A stretch of DNA of 64,000 bases from the NCBI GenBank assembly GCA_023515745.1, contig JALECJ010000003.1, positions 253,001 through 317,000 of the forward strand, written 5' to 3'. The notes under the pieces are model-generated. The model was not told where the DNA came from, ran no database searches, and was given only the letters and a program-made list of their open reading frames with translations. The stretch is from Amoeboaphelidium protococcarum. Lineage: Eukaryota; Aphelidiomycota; Aphelidea. A program made the position numbers and the translations under genes. How positions within the stretch are numbered: the first letter of the stretch is position 1; each line of letters opens with the position of its first letter. Positions 33,599-46,549 of the stretch are shown piece by piece.

Positions 33599-33920
33599 GG
33601 CTTCAATTTATATAAAATGTAAGATGTGGCACTAAAAAGTGGTAAACAACAAGGAAGGAAGTGAATGATGGACGAGCAACGGAAAGATTTGATCTTTGTT
33701 TCAGCGCCGGCGATAAATTTGAAACAGATAAAAGAGATTCACCGTGTGTCTAATGCGATGATGATGTGTTGCCTCTCTTTCTATCTCTTTTCTATTGATC
33801 ATTGAGGCAAATATTACCTTTGCTGATGCACATGGCCTCAAATTGTTTGTGTTTCATTAATTGTTAAGCAAAAATTTGCCTAATTATTATTAATAAGATT
33901 GAAGAAAAGCGGAAATTTAA
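33599..33920. other. Spacer upstream of presenilin; likely promoter
   Basis: 322 bp with a GAGCAACGGAAAG stretch (about 33671) and GTTTCAGCGCCGGCG (about 33699), the nearest thing to the shared promoter words. Then AT-rich. No coding signal. Confidence 0.4.
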
Positions 33921-34186
33921 ATGGAAAAAGGTGATGTGAATGTGATTGTAAGATAGGTAGGACTAGAGTGTTGCCGCTTGTGGATGATAACGGCTCAGTC
34001 TAGTCGTACAATATCTTACAAACACTGCATCTTTTTACTGAAGAAAGTAAAATGATAACCATCATGAGGAAGAAGGGATTTTATAGATTAAATTACGCTA
34101 GAGAAGAAAATAGTTACATTGCCAACGGCCAAGATGGCCAGATTCAGTGCCTATTTTTAGCCTGTGAAACGACGATCAGCTAATGA
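33921..34186 (+). CDS. Doubtful small gene, about 79 residues
   Basis: Not recognised with confidence. Exon 1 (33921-33930, MEK) and exon 2 (33957-34186) would be joined across a 26-nt GT-AG intron, shorter than any other intron here. The product reads GRTRVLPLVDDNGSVQSYNI, then LQTLHLF, MRKKGFYRLNY and QIQCLFLA before TGA 34184-34186. The alternation of hydrophobic strands and helix loosely recalls Roadblock/LC7-type small proteins, which is only an impression. The frame is clean for 230 nt without TGA and has natural amino-acid composition. It lies between the divergent presenilin and BUD23 genes. Confidence 0.35.
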
Positions 34187-34512
34187 GCGCGCAACGTAAT
34201 ACAACGCTAGCAACCAGTCAGAAGCCGCGATTTAAAGTATTTGGTGACCTCATTCTAGATCGTGGAATTCTGAGAGTCGATATTGAGTACAGAGGTCACA
34301 CAAAGGCCGATTTTGGCAAAGTGTGACTTTGAGCTAATTTATCACGGATTTTACTCATTCTCACATGGTTTGAGAGACTCACATTTTCATCTCTACACGA
34401 AGGCACCTCTTCACTTTTTCATTTTTTCCACTTTATAGCTTTTGGATTCTATTTTGATCAGTCAATTTTTTCAATTGTGAAGCTCAAGCTAAATTATCAT
34501 ATCTACTTCAAA
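34187..34512. other. Spacer upstream of BUD23; nothing identified
   Basis: 326 bp, likely the BUD23 promoter and leader. I see no homology, tRNA or repeat. Confidence 0.45.
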
Positions 34513-35502
34513 ATGAGACCTGAAGACGAGAATCCTCCAGACTTGGTATGATTAATACGCCGCGACAATGCAATTAGATTATTATCGACTTTAAGAGTGT
34601 AGTTTTATGATTCTCGAGAGGCTAAAAAGTATACTGAATAGTAAGTTTTGATTGTATAAGATTTCGCGTCATAACTGCTGGTTGTTAAATATAATTTTCC
34701 ACTCGTGTAATGTAGTTCTCGTATAGGCAAGATTTAAGTGGAGATGACTGAGCGAGCTCTGGAGTTGTTAGATCTAGACAATGATTAGCCTTAATTGATC
34801 TTGGATATCGGATGCGGGTCTGGATTGTCTGGCGATGTGCTGACTGAGCATGGACATCAGTGGATTGGAGTTGATATATCTGAGGCGATGCTTGATATAG
34901 CTGTAGATCGCGAAGTAGACGGTGATGTCATGCGCGTAGATGTGGGATAGGGTCTATCATTCCGACCGGGATCTTTTGATGGCTGCATCAGTATTTCTTG
35001 CTTGCAGTGGCTCTGTACGTCGTGTTCTTCGGATCAAATACCTCAGAAGAGACTTTCATTATTTTTCACAGATTTATACAAGATTCTACGTCATGGCGCA
35101 AATGCCATTTTGCAGGTATATCCAGACACTAGGTATGATAAGCCCGATGGTAGCAATTCATAACTTGAACTCATGACTTCTTGTGCCTTGAAATGCGGTT
35201 TCGGTGGCGGGCTTGTGATTGACTATCCGGAAAGCTAGAAGAAGCGCAAGTACTACCTCTGTCTTACTGTCGGCGGCGGAAGTAGTAGTGATAATGGCAC
35301 TGAGTTTATGGGTCTTACTGATTAAGCATCAGGTGCTGGACCTATCAGAAATTCTTCGAAGTAAGCCAAAAAGAACATTTACAAGAAGGGTATGACGCGT
35401 AAAGAATGGGTCTTGCACAAGAAAGAAGTCAGACGCAAGCGTGGTCTGCCTGTCCCGAATGACTCAAAGTACAGCGGTAGGCGCAGAAAGGGTGGTTTTT
35501 GA
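34513..35502 (+). CDS. BUD23: BUD23, 18S rRNA (guanine-N7) methyltransferase
   Basis: SAM-dependent methyltransferase that modifies 18S rRNA during 40S maturation (WBSCR22 in animals). Exons 34513-34545, 34603-34640 and 34716-35502, introns 57 and 75 nt. The 285-residue protein begins [20 protein letters not shown], has motif [17 protein letters not shown] and [12 protein letters not shown]. Then come [19 protein letters not shown] and [15 protein letters not shown]. The C-terminal WBS_methylT region is basic ([18 protein letters not shown], then RRRKGGF). Both introns lie in the first 50 codons. TGA at 35500-35502. Confidence 0.95.
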
Positions 35503-35609
35503 ATTTAATTTTTATAATAACTATATCTCTCTTTATACTGCCATAAATTGCTTACTTTACTGTTATCATAAAAATGCGCACTTAATCTTCTCTCGCCACA
35601 AAAATTAAT

Positions 35610-36143
35610 ATGAAGCGATCACTTACATTTTTGGGAGGCAAGCTGAGACTTGTATAGGGGGACATAACGACTCTTAAAGTTGATGCCATAGTCAATGCAG
35701 CCAATGAAAGTCTCCTTGGTGGCGGAGGTGTTGATGGAGCGATTCATTAGGCGGCAGGACCAGAGTTGCTGCGTTATAACAAAACTCTGGGTGGCTGCCC
35801 AGTTGGACACGCAAAACTGTCTCCAGGTTTCAATCTGCCTGCAAAGTACGTTATAAGCACTGTTGGTCCGATAGGTGAAAAGCCAGATCTATTGGAAATG
35901 GCGTATTAATCATGTCTCAAGTTGGCAATCGATAATAATATTCGATCCATCGCCTTTCCCAATGTATCTACAGGTGTTTATGGATATCTTAAAGAGAGCG
36001 CTGCAAATTTAGTCACCTCTTTGCTTAAAGATTAATAATCAGCGGGTCAGCTTGATCAGATTGATTAGATTGTATTGTGTACATTTGACAATGAGAACTA
36101 TGATCTCTATGAAAAGTATTTGAACCAGAAGTTTCAAGATTGA
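35610..36143 (+). CDS. Macrodomain ADP-ribose hydrolase, MacroD type
   Basis: Removes ADP-ribose from proteins or hydrolyses O-acetyl-ADP-ribose. The 177-residue protein consists of one macrodomain: [39 protein letters not shown] (phosphate-binding and catalytic Asp), [20 protein letters not shown], and [20 protein letters not shown]. These are the MacroD/ YmdB-type residues. No extra domains or targeting signal. ATG 35610, TGA 36141-36143. It is transcribed in the same direction as BUD23, 107 bp downstream, and tail-to-tail with the Tvp15-like gene. Confidence 0.93.
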
Positions 36144-36219
36144 TTAATATTAATACTGAAGTAATAAAACGTGTCTTTTTATTTTTAACTCATCGTAATA
36201 AGAATATATGTGTATGATA

Positions 36220-36747
36220 TCATACTTGGTCGATGCCCTTCTATTGGGAACGAGCCAGACTGCTCTTTGAAAGGCGTAGCATCTCGCGCTCCTTTGTCAG
36301 AGGTGGAAATTAGAGAATGCTCATCACGGTCTGCAGCAGGCCAATTGCAACCAAAGCCCATCCACTGTACAAACGCGCTTTATCAACGTAATCAGAGTAG
36401 TTTCCAGACTGTTGAGTCAACAGTACGTAACTGGTAGAGGCACCAATAGTCAAAATACCCACAAATACATGCAGCATCCCCGAGCCAAAGAATGTGATCA
36501 GAAAATACATCTGACTGGCAATCGCTTTTATATCAAAATAGCTGAGGATAATCAGTAGTGCCAAGATGACATTGTAGATACGCAGAATGAAGTCCATCGC
36601 AGAGTCTGACGATTTGATACCCGGAGCTATTTGAACCATCATGTAAATGTTGGTTCCAACCAAAAATCCACATGCCAGAGATGAGACTGCCTGTAAGAAT
36701 CTAATGAACACTTTGTACACCAAACTATTCTGAGTTGTATCAAACAT
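36220..36747 (-). CDS. Tvp15-like Golgi membrane protein (COPI-associated family)
   Basis: A 175-residue protein with four hydrophobic segments at about 15-35, 53-70, 80-105 and 125-143. Motifs RIYNVILALLIILSYFDIKA and FFGSGMLHVFVGILTIG fit the fungal Tvp15 / COPI-associated membrane protein family, residents of late Golgi vesicles. After the last span the cytosolic tail contains one TAA and one TAG read as Gln and ends at TGA 36220-36222, so it is about 30 residues longer than the segment up to the first TAA. Start is the ATG ending at 36747. Assignment is by topology plus the central motif. Confidence 0.68.
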
Positions 36748-36978
36748 TGCTGATTATTCTGTTGCGACAACTATTTATCTTAAATCTAGATATGTATTAC
36801 AATAGTAGAGTGGACGATTAGATGGTGTATGATTGAAATTTGTGGCCGAGCCTGTTGCTACATTGCCGTTTGCGCTAAACAATGGTTGGCATGGAGATTT
36901 TGTAATCTAACGCGTGACACTGTTAGAAAGAATTACAATGGTATCAAGAGACATCACAGTAATAAAACATATTTTTAA

Positions 36979-38073
36979 TCACTGTTCAGTAGAGAATGGT
37001 AGAGGACGACCAATAGTCATCTGAGCATCAATCATGGGCTCTTGCAGAAAGGGCATACCGATAATTTCATTCATATCAGGCCGTTTAGTTGGATTACTCG
37101 CACACATAGCCTTGATCAAGTTCTGAACGTCCTCACTATACTGATTAGGAATCTATTCATGTGCACCGCGCATAATCTTCAACACTAATGCTGGCAGATT
37201 CGTAGCGTCAAAGAATCGCTTTAGACACGCAATCTCTGCTAGCACGCAACCGAGAGCCCATATATCGCTCTTCTTGTTGTATGGTTTGCCTTCACACAGC
37301 TCTGGAGATAGATAAGAGGGAGTACCGACAATCTACACCTCAAGAAATTATTTGATAATATTTCCATACTTTTAAATAAGCTTACTGTCTCAGCTTTAGT
37401 TTTAGTGCTCAGAAGCTTGGATATTCCAAAATCTGCAATCTTGAGTACCTTGTTCGGTCCTTTACCACATATGAGAATATTAGAAGTTTTTAAATCTCTA
37501 TGCAGAATATTGTGTGAATGAACATGATGCATAGCCATAGCAATCTAGACAAAAAAGTACATGAGTTCCTACATTATCAATATGATTACGTGCTACAGAT
37601 CAAACACCAGATTAGAAGTACATCAACACACCTGCTCGCTGAAATAAGACTTTTAATTCTGGATCAAGTCGAATAACGTTCCACCATCAGCATACTCCAT
37701 GATGATCATGAGAGATTTGTCTGTGGATTGAGTAATAGCAGAAGCAGCATTGGATGTGAGTAAGCTGTCCGACTAATTGTTATTATTGTCAACAGTAAAA
37801 CTGTCATAGTATGCAATGATATTAGGGTGCTTCAGCATAGAGAGAACCTAAATCTCATTCATCGACTGCTTACGGTCCTCCTCGCTCATCTCCTTCTCGA
37901 ACAATTCTTTCACCACCACCATTTGCATGTCCTTCTTTCTCTTACACAATATGGCGGCACTACAATAAATGTTATAAAGTTGTTTAAGGTTGGCGAAACC
38001 AGTCAGCTATATATAGTATAAATTACCCATTCGCACCTCTGCCAACAATTTTAATCCTCAAATATTAGTCCAT
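36979..38073 (-). CDS. NEK-family serine/threonine kinase
   Basis: Short NIMA-related kinase of 305 residues, essentially only the kinase domain. Exons: 38027-38073, 37632-37959, 37386-37568 and 36979-37338; introns 67, 63 and 47 nt. The glycine loop is [10 protein letters not shown], the lysine is in VVVKELF (Lys after VV), the catalytic loop is [14 protein letters not shown] and DFG is in [29 protein letters not shown] and [13 protein letters not shown] are typical of NEKs, closest in feel to NEK8/NEK9. A Ser/Asn-rich insertion lies in the N-lobe between IIAYYDSF and [11 protein letters not shown]. There is no C-terminal coiled coil or RCC1 repeat. Such kinases act at centrosomes or cilia. 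Confidence 0.9.
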
Positions 38074-38613
38074 GATTGCGAATATTCAATAAATTTATAC
38101 CGTGTATATATAGCGCGCTTTGTTGGAAAAGAGGCAGAGGTTTGAAACTGCCCACACAGCGGTACATCCGTCTAATAATGAGCCAGAAACGATCGAGTAA
38201 TACTTCAAAAGAATACCGCAATCTTGTACACTACCATTTGATATCAGCTTTATAACAAGAATAAATATACTTCATCACGTGATATACAGTAGATGGAAGA
38301 GGGCACGCAATAAATGTCCCAATGATCGCGTTGCATCCAACATCGTTACACCAAGCCGCCCGCGTCCTTCCTTCCCACTTGTTTCGACTCGCGAACGCTG
38401 ATCATCGCGCCGCCCTCAATCGCCCCTGAAAGAATAACTGATTGATCGAGCGCTTAAGTGCTTGCGACAACTAAACCACGAGAACAAGGTCCTACTACGC
38501 CACACTCCATTCTCTCTCCGCTTCAACTCGCTTCATCTCATCACACAATAGACTACAGTATTAAAACTGACTAATTTAGATTTTATTACCACTATTCTGA
38601 GTAATTAGATTAA
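38074..38613. promoter_or_regulatory. Divergent promoter between NEK and acetyl-CoA carboxylase
   Basis: A 540-bp spacer with a GC-rich patch (CCGCCCGCGTCC near 38356, then CGAACGCTGATCATCGCGCCGCC near 38392) and several CTCGCTTC/CTCTCCGC runs near 38512-38530. No CGAAACG match as clean as in the other spacers. It likely carries both promoters. Confidence 0.45.
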
Positions 38614-41600
38614 ATGCTCGGTAACAAAGCATCTTACAATAATAGTAAGTGCATGTAATGTTTAATGATCGTTTATGGTTTATTCATTTCCTTGTATTAT
38701 TGTAGGCGTTGCTGATTTTGTTAGTCGCAGTAATGGACACACGGTGATATCCAGAGTTTTGATTGCCAATAATGGTATTGCAGCAGTTAAGGAAATACGC
38801 TCTGTGCGCAAGTGGGCGTATGAGACATTTGGCTATGAGAGAGCCATTGAATTTGTTGCGATGGCCACCCCGGAAGACCTGTCTCACAATGCCGAGTATA
38901 TCCGTCTGGCTGATTAGTGTGTGGATGTACCCGGTGGAAGTAATCATAACAATTATGCCAATGTCGATTTAATTGTTGATATTGCAAAGCGTACGCAATG
39001 TCACGCTGTGTGGGCTGGCTGGGGACACGCTAGTGAGAATCCCAAACTACCTAGTGCTTTGAAGAAGTGCGGAATCGTGTTTATCGGTCCTCCGGCTAGT
39101 GCAATGTGGTCGCTGGGTGACAAGATATCATCTACTATCGTTGCGTAGTCTGCACAAGTACCTACTATGGCGTGGAGTGGAGATGGCATCATACTGGAGG
39201 AAGACTCTTTGGATAAAGATGGGCACGTCACAGTTCCGGATGATTTATACCAAAGTGCTTGTGTGAAGACGGCTGAGGAAGGTTTAGAACAGGCTAAACG
39301 TATTGGGTTCCCTGTGATGATCAAAGCGAGCGAAGGAGGTGGCGGAAAGGGAATTAGAAAGGTTGAAAGTGCTGATAAGTTTATACATGCATATGAGCAG
39401 TGTTGTGCCGAGGTTGCCGGCTCTCCCATCTTTGTGATGAAACTGGCTGGAAACGCGCGTCATTTGGAGGTGCAAATTCTGGCAGATCAGTACGGCAACG
39501 TTATTTCGCTGTTTGGGCGAGACTGTTCTGTGCAGCGACGTCATTAGAAAATTGTGGAAGAGGCTCCTGTGACTATTGCACCGCGATCGACGTTTGAGAA
39601 GATGGAGCTGGCGGCCGTCCGCCTGGCCAAAATGGTTGGATACGTTTCGGCTGGTACTGTTGAGTATTTGTATGAACCGGAGACGGATAATTTTTACTTT
39701 CTTGAGTTGAATCCTCGTCTGCAGGTGGAGCATCCATGTACTGAGATGGTGACTGGTATCAATCTGCCGGCATCATAACTTTTGGTGGCAATGGGCATCC
39801 CGTTGCATGATATCAAGGAAATCAGATTGATGTATGGTTTGTCACCTAGAAGCAGTTCTTTGATTGATTTTGACTTCACGAATCCGCAGTCCTCTTCCAT
39901 CTAACGACGCCCATCTGCAAAGGGACATGTTATCGCTGCTAGAATAACTGCCGAGAACCCAGAGGAAGGATTCAAGCCTAGTGGTGGTTTGATGGAGTCG
40001 CTCAACTTCAGGAGCAGTTTGAATGTCTGGGGTTATTTCAGTGTTGGCAACAATGGAGGTCTCCATGAGTTTGCGGATTCTCAGTTTGGTCATGTATTTG
40101 CATATGGCGAAGATAGACATCAGGCTCGTAAGAATATGATTATGGCTCTGAAAGAGTTGAGCATCCGTGGAGATTTCAGAACTACTGTTGAATATTTGGT
40201 CAAGTTGCTGGAGACTGAGGCATTCTCAAGTAACAGTATTCACACTGGTTGGCTTGATATGTTGATCACCAAGAGAATGACTGCCGAGAAGCCGGACAAG
40301 TACGTTGCTGTCATCTGCGGTGCTGTGGTGAAAGCTTAGATTGAATTCGCCAAGAAGCGTGGTGAATACATGGAGGCGCTCAAGCGTGGTTAGGTGGCTT
40401 CTAGATCACTTCTGAAGCTGTCCACTTAGATCGCTCTGAATTATGAGCGATAGAAATTCAGCTTCTCTGTTAATCAGACGTCACCAGCTTCGCTATCTGT
40501 TGCTATAAACGGTAGCCGTGTTGAGGTCCAATACCGGTTGTTGTCAGACTAGTCCTACCTTGTGCTCTTTAACAATAAATCTCATAACGTCTATGCCAGA
40601 GATGAGGTGGATGGTACAAGAATGATCATTGATGGTAAGACGTGCATTTTGGAAAAGGATTTGGATCCTAGTTAGTTGAGAAGTCCATCACCGGGAAAGC
40701 TCATTCGCCACCTTGTTAAAGATGGTGCTCATGTCAGCAAGTTGTAAGCATATGCAGAGATAGAAGTCATGAAAATGTGTATGCCTTTGATCGCCAGCGA
40801 ATCTGGAGTGATAACGTTTGTTAAGTAGCCTGGATCTGTACTGAAGCCTAATGATCTGATAGGTAGACTGACGTTCGATTCTGATGCTCAAGTCACTGTA
40901 ATAACACCTTTCACTGAGAAGCTGCCAGAATTCTTGCCACCGGTTGCCTAAATGGATCGTCCCGTGGTGAGATTTGACGCTATTTATACCAAGTTGAAGT
41001 GTCACATGGATGGTTATCAAAGCTGTCAGAGGGTGGAAGTGTTACTTTCTCAGTTGTGTGACGTGCTTTCTGACAACAAGCTAGCTGTAGATGCTGCTAT
41101 AGCGGCTTACTCTAGCATTCAAAGCAGGTTGCCACCTAGTCTAGATTCTTTCATCAGTCCTGTGCTGACGGCTGGCGGTGATCTTGATGGATTATATCAG
41201 AAGATCATAGAGTGCACTGATTATCATCATTCTTCAGTTCAAGATCAACTATTGAGCTTCATGGAATGTTTGAAATAATTTTCTGGCTCAGTGGAGGATA
41301 AACTAGCCAGATGCTTCCGCGATTTATTGCGCAAATTCTATGAGGTGGAGGTTCTATTTGACAATGTTGATGATCTGCTGTCTAAACTATCTGAAAATAG
41401 CACGACCACTGTGGGTGTTATCATGAATTTGCGTGAGTAGCATTCTACAGATCTGTAAAAAGTGACTGATATCGTTGTGGCGCATATCAATGTTATGCCG
41501 AGATTGCAATTGGTGATGGCGTTATTGGACAAGATTGACTCAAGTTTGGATTTGGAATCTATTGATGAATTGAAGGCTATGGTTAAGAAGCTGGCTCAGT

Positions 41601-44600
41601 TAAATCATGGCAATGTCGCTTCGGCAGCTCTTAAAGCCAGAGAGATGGTGATAAAGTCTCATATCCCAAGCTTGGATGATCGTGTGTAGTTTGTGTCTAA
41701 TATTCTAGCTTAGTCCACAGCATCTGCTGAGCTGCAGTTTCCAGAGTATAAGACACCAGACATAGGTGCTCTCGTCCCGTTGATAAATACGAGTTATACG
41801 CTATTTGATGTCTTGGTATCATTCATGTTTGATAATAATCGCTTTGTCAGTCTGGCTGCTATGCAGGTATACATTAGACGTGCCTTTCATTCAACTTTAA
41901 TTCAAGTTGATGATCTGGATACTGAGCATTTGCCGTTCTATTTAAAATGGTCTTTTGCTGACAGTAGTGTGCCTGCGAGCTCTTCATAGCAAGGCTTATT
42001 GTCTGTCGTGGATGATCTCTCCAAGTTCTAGTTGAGCGTCATCGATGGTACTCTTAACAAGTAGACTAATGATATGAAAACAACATGCTTGTACATTGTG
42101 ACAAAATGTGGTAATGAGAATAGTTATGGTGCCGTTATAGAGCAGTCGAAAGACGTATTGAAGTCAAAAAATGTCATTTAATGCAATTTTATAATATTTG
42201 ACAAGGTTGGTAAGTATCCTAATTACTAGTCACATAAGTTAGATTCGGAATCAGGTGATTACAAGGAAGATTTGATGTTGCGTAACATTGAACCTGCGAT
42301 GGCACATCAGCTTGAGCTGCATAGATTGTCAAACTTTAAGATTGCGCCAGTATTGAAATACCATTTGCCTCGTCTGCACATCTATTAGGCCACTGGCAAA
42401 GAGAATACCTCTGATGAGCGTTTCTTCTTACGTGTTATGGCGCGTCCTGTTAAACTAGTTGGTTCCACAGAGAATGATTTGAGAGAGGCCACCATTGACT
42501 ATCTCACTTCGCTTGGAGATCGTGTTCTTATGGAGGCTCTGGACGCCTTGGAGATTGTGTGCGTTGAGTAGCCAAAGGCGGACTGTAATCATATCTTTAT
42601 CAATTTTGTTCCACACTTCAAGAATATCACTGCTAGAGACGTTGAACTGGCTCTACCTGGATTCATAATGCGTCATGGTTACCGACTGTGGAAATTGCGT
42701 GTCACCAACGCTGAGATTCGTATTGTCATATATGACCATGAGCTGGGCAAGCTGGTACCTCATCGCTTCTTCTTAACCAATGTATCCGGGTATGTGTTGA
42801 AGACTGAGGGATACAAGGAGGTGATCATGGCGGCAGATAGTGGAAAGACTTTGTTGCGTAGTTTGAAAGATGGCACCGGATCGTATCATGGATTCGAGGT
42901 GCAGTTTTTGTACTAGACTAAAGAACCACTGCAACCAAAGAGGTACAAAGCTCATTTGTTGGGAACCACGTACGTGTACGACTATCCAGAGTTGTTTGAA
43001 CAAGCGCTGTCTTTGGCTTGGACGAAATGTGGGGCATAGATGCCTCAGGATGCTTTGAAGTGTCAAGAGTTTGTGATTGATCCTCAGAGTAAGCAATTGG
43101 TTGAGATTTCGCGCCCAGAAGGTTCTAATGATATTGGAATGGTGCTATGGATGTTCACTATGAAGACACCAGAGTGTCCAGAAGGAAGACAGGTGCTGGT
43201 TTTGGCCAATGATATTACTCACTAGATTGGATCTTTCGGAGTGGATGAGGATATGCTCTTTAATCTGGGAACCGAGATGGCCCAGAGATTAGGTATTCCG
43301 CGTATATATCTGAGTGCCAATTCCGGTGCCAGAATTGGTTTGGCTGAAGAGCTGAGTGATTTATTCCAAGTCGCTTGGAAGAATGAGGACGATGTTCACT
43401 CTGGCGTTGATTACTTGTATCTGGATGAAAACTCTTATAAGTCGCTTTGTGCTAAAGTCTCCTCAGTCAGCAATGGTGGTGGTAATGATGGAAACAAAAT
43501 TGCCGCGCATTTTGAAGAGATTAACATCAATGGTTAGGTGAGATTTAAAATTTTGGATGTTATCGGTTTGCAAGAAGGTATTGGTGTTGAAAATCTGAAG
43601 GGCTCCGGAATGATTGCTGGTAGTACTAGTCGCGCATATAAGGATATTTTTACCATTTCTATGGTGTCGTGTAGATCAGTTGGCATTGGTGCGTATTTGG
43701 TCCGTCTTGGATAGAGAGTAATACAGGTGGATGGACATCCCATCATATTGACTGGTTCTGGAGCTTTGAACAAGGTTCTTGGCCGCGAAGTATATACCTC
43801 TAATCTGCAACTTGGTGGCACTCAGATAATGCATAATAATGGTGTCACTCATCTGACTGCACACGATGATATGCATGGTGTTATGCAGATTTTGAATTGG
43901 CTCAGTTTTGTACCAAAGCATAGAGATGCTCCTCTATCACAGAGTTTTGTTAGCCACAACATTGATGCTGTTGTAGATCGCGATGTCGAATATTATCCAA
44001 CCAAGAGCGGTCAATATGATGTGAGAAGCCTGATATCTGGCGCAGATGTTGATGGCATCTTTATGCACGGAATGTTTGATAAAGGGTCATTTGTAGAGAC
44101 TCTTGCCGGGTGGGCCAAGACAACTGTCGTTGGTAGAGCTAGACTAGGTGGAATACCGTGTGGTGTAATTGCTGTGGAAGTTAGATCGAGAGAATACGTT
44201 GTACCTGCTGATCCTGCGTGCGCGAATTCTGTTGAAGGTGTTCATTAGCAAGCTGGTCAGGTTTGGTTCCCAAATAATGCATTCAAGACTGCTCAAGCTA
44301 TTAATGATTTCAATCACGGCGAGCAATTGCCTTTGTTCATTTTGGCAAACTGGAGAGGATTCAGCGGTGGGATGATGGACATGTACAATGAGATTTTGAA
44401 ATATGGTGCAATGATTGTCGATGCTCTGAGTGATTATAAGCGGCCGGTGTTTGTGTATCTGCCGCCATTTGCTGAACTTCGCGGTGGTGCTTGGGTAGTT
44501 TTGGATTCTGCGATCAATCCAAAGTTTATCGAGATGTATGCTGATCCTGATGCTCGTGGTGGTGTCCTCGAACCAGAAGGCATTGTTGAGATCAAGTTTA

Positions 44601-44917
44601 GAAAGTAGAAGTTACTGAACATGATGGAACGTCTTAATCCGCAGTATAAGAAGCTAAGCGATGAATATAAAATTGCCAAGGCCGACAGAGGTGTGAGTAA
44701 CTGTGAACTACGCGAAATGGAGTTACGGCTGAAGGAGGTGGAGCAGTAGCTGCTACCAGCGTATTAGCAGGCGGCTGTTCACTTTGCAGATTTGCATGAC
44801 AAGCCGGAGAGAATGCTTGCCAAGAAGGCTATCAATGGTATCGTGGAATGGAAGGATTCCAGAAGATTCTTCTACAATAGATTGAAGCAGCGGTTGGAAG
44901 AATTGGGTAAATTTTGA
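38614..44917 (+). CDS. ACC1: Acetyl-CoA carboxylase, multidomain eukaryotic type
   Basis: Makes malonyl-CoA for fatty acid synthesis. Two exons, 38614-38644 (10 codons) and 38706-44917, with a 61-nt intron (gtaagt...tgtag). The 2080-residue protein is slightly shorter than yeast Acc1 (2233). Order: biotin carboxylase ([20 protein letters not shown]-grasp [14 protein letters not shown] near residue 215; [13 protein letters not shown]), biotin carrier with EVMKMCMPL (biotinyl Lys about 699), the central region, then carboxyltransferase ([40 protein letters not shown]). Dozens of TAA/TAG codons are read as Gln. There is no obvious plastid or mitochondrial presequence, so the enzyme should be cytosolic. 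TGA 44915-44917. Confidence 0.97.
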
Positions 44918-45000
44918 TATAACAGGATGAAAGTAATACATGAATAAAACATTAAATCATTATTTAAAAATCTTCAACCATCATACATTACACATCAGCA

Positions 45001-45915
45001 TCAATGCAGAGCCAAAAACAATAAAGCGACAAGTATTGCGGTCCAATTTGCGTTGACCTTAGACGCGGATCCAATTTAGAATGGAGGTCTTGGTAGATTT
45101 TTGAACCAACGTGGTGGACAGGTTTTATTTGCAGCCTTCATCAAAGGAGTGGCCTGCTCCAGATAAGGTTCCATGTATCGTGTGAAGTTGGCATATGACT
45201 GTGAGTTCAAAGCCTGAACCGAAGCGTATACCAGCGCTGCACAATTTGAACAAGTGGCGCTTTTATTCACCTATCTGCTACTCTTACCATTTACAACCTA
45301 CACACGATAAACAGCTTCTAGTTTCATATAATTAGGTGCATCTGTTAATTTAGATTTACCAGATCGAACCAACAATATTGCGTGTAATTGGCTTATTTCT
45401 AATTGAGGCAGAGCAAGTCGCGAGTCAAAATGTTAACCTTGAACACTGTCAATGCGGGAAGGTTCTGCTTGGAGGTTGCACCTATGTCGCTTACATTATT
45501 CACAGGCACAGTTATGTTGAAGTCTTGTCCACATGCCATATAAATGTTCTTGTACAGCTAGTTTTAAGCATCAACTACAGTATATGGACATGCATATAAA
45601 ACGGTATCTTAATATTCGGTATCGTAACAGTAAACTAAGCTTACAACACTACTAGGAGCATTATTTCTGCCACAGCGTAAAGGAATTGTCCTCAGGCACG
45701 GACATTACACTAGACTTCTCCTACTTTTCTTGACCAGAGCTGATCTCGAGCGGCATTGTGGCAGGTGGAACTTTACTACCACACAGTTTCAGTACATCCA
45801 CAGACGGATTAATAAAGGCATCCAGAGCCCGCTGGCATTTATCGCTCAGCTGCTCAGCATTAGAAAAGGTAGATGACACCAATACGGCAGCAAGCAGAAG
45901 GTATTTCTGAAACAT
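45001..45915 (-). CDS. Probable GPI-anchored, cysteine-rich secreted protein
   Basis: No family recognised. Three exons inferred: 45725-45915, 45360-45666 and 45001-45297, with introns of 58 and 62 nt (gtagga...ggcag and gtaaat...gtgtag). The 264-residue product starts with a signal peptide (MFQKYLLLAAVLVSSTFSNA). The ectodomain has about ten cysteines (KCQRAL, KLCGSK, VYCYDTEY, YACPYT, MACGQDFNITV, TQYCWFDL, SATCSNCAAL) and several N-glycosylation sites. It ends in a short hydrophobic segment (WTAILVALLFLAL) at the extreme C-terminus after a Gly/Ser/Ala stretch, the layout of a GPI signal. The first donor is GTAGGA, less standard than the others, so the 5' junction is the least certain part. 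Confidence 0.62.
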
Positions 45916-46468
45916 ATCAGGCAGATAGGTGCAAAATATGGATAGATGACTCTCACTAAATTGTGAAACTGTCAATTGGAGTGAAACAATGGTCAATTGT
46001 TCGATTGTCTGCTGACACAATAAGGAGTGAAACGATGGTCGTCCGTCACGCGTGTCTTCTATTAAGAAGTCGTTTCATCGCAAAACTGGAGTGCTCTATT
46101 GTATGTGTGTGTTCATAACGAGCAAAACAACGATGAAACAGGCGCGATCAATCTAATCGGGAGAAGATGACAGTACCTCATCATCATCATATACTGTACA
46201 TGTCAACTTTTTATAATCAGTCTATATTACGCGATTAAAACCAAGAATTGCTTTATATACTAGAATTAACGTACATTTTAGAGAGAGTAAAATCATTCAA
46301 AATATTATCAGTATCTGAACGTATATCAGAATCAGAAAATGGTTCCAGATTTCAATTGCGAATCAATAGAATTGGGATCTCTATCTCCAAGTATACGCTC
46401 ATTATTTCTATTAAACACGCTGTAAGCAGACATCTATGAAGAGTCTCGTGGGTTTGTCGATGTATTGA

Positions 46469-46492
46469 TTGCTCGCCCGTAAGGGTGAGCAA
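46469..46492. other. Stem-loop with GUAA (GNRA) tetraloop
   Basis: TTGCTCGCCC (46469-46478), loop GTAA, GGGTGAGCAA (46483-46492). The ten-pair stem has one G-U wobble when read as plus-strand RNA. It is not followed by a T-run, so it is not a pol III or rho-independent-type terminator. Confidence 0.7.
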
Positions 46493-46539
46493 ACTAATTT
46501 GGTCTATCGCGCGTGTGTGAAACTAACAAACAAACCACA

Positions 46540-46549
46540 GGGGGGGGGG
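46540..46549. repeat. Homopolymer of ten G
   Basis: An uninterrupted G10 run, striking in an AT-rich spacer and a likely place for length error. Confidence 0.9.
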
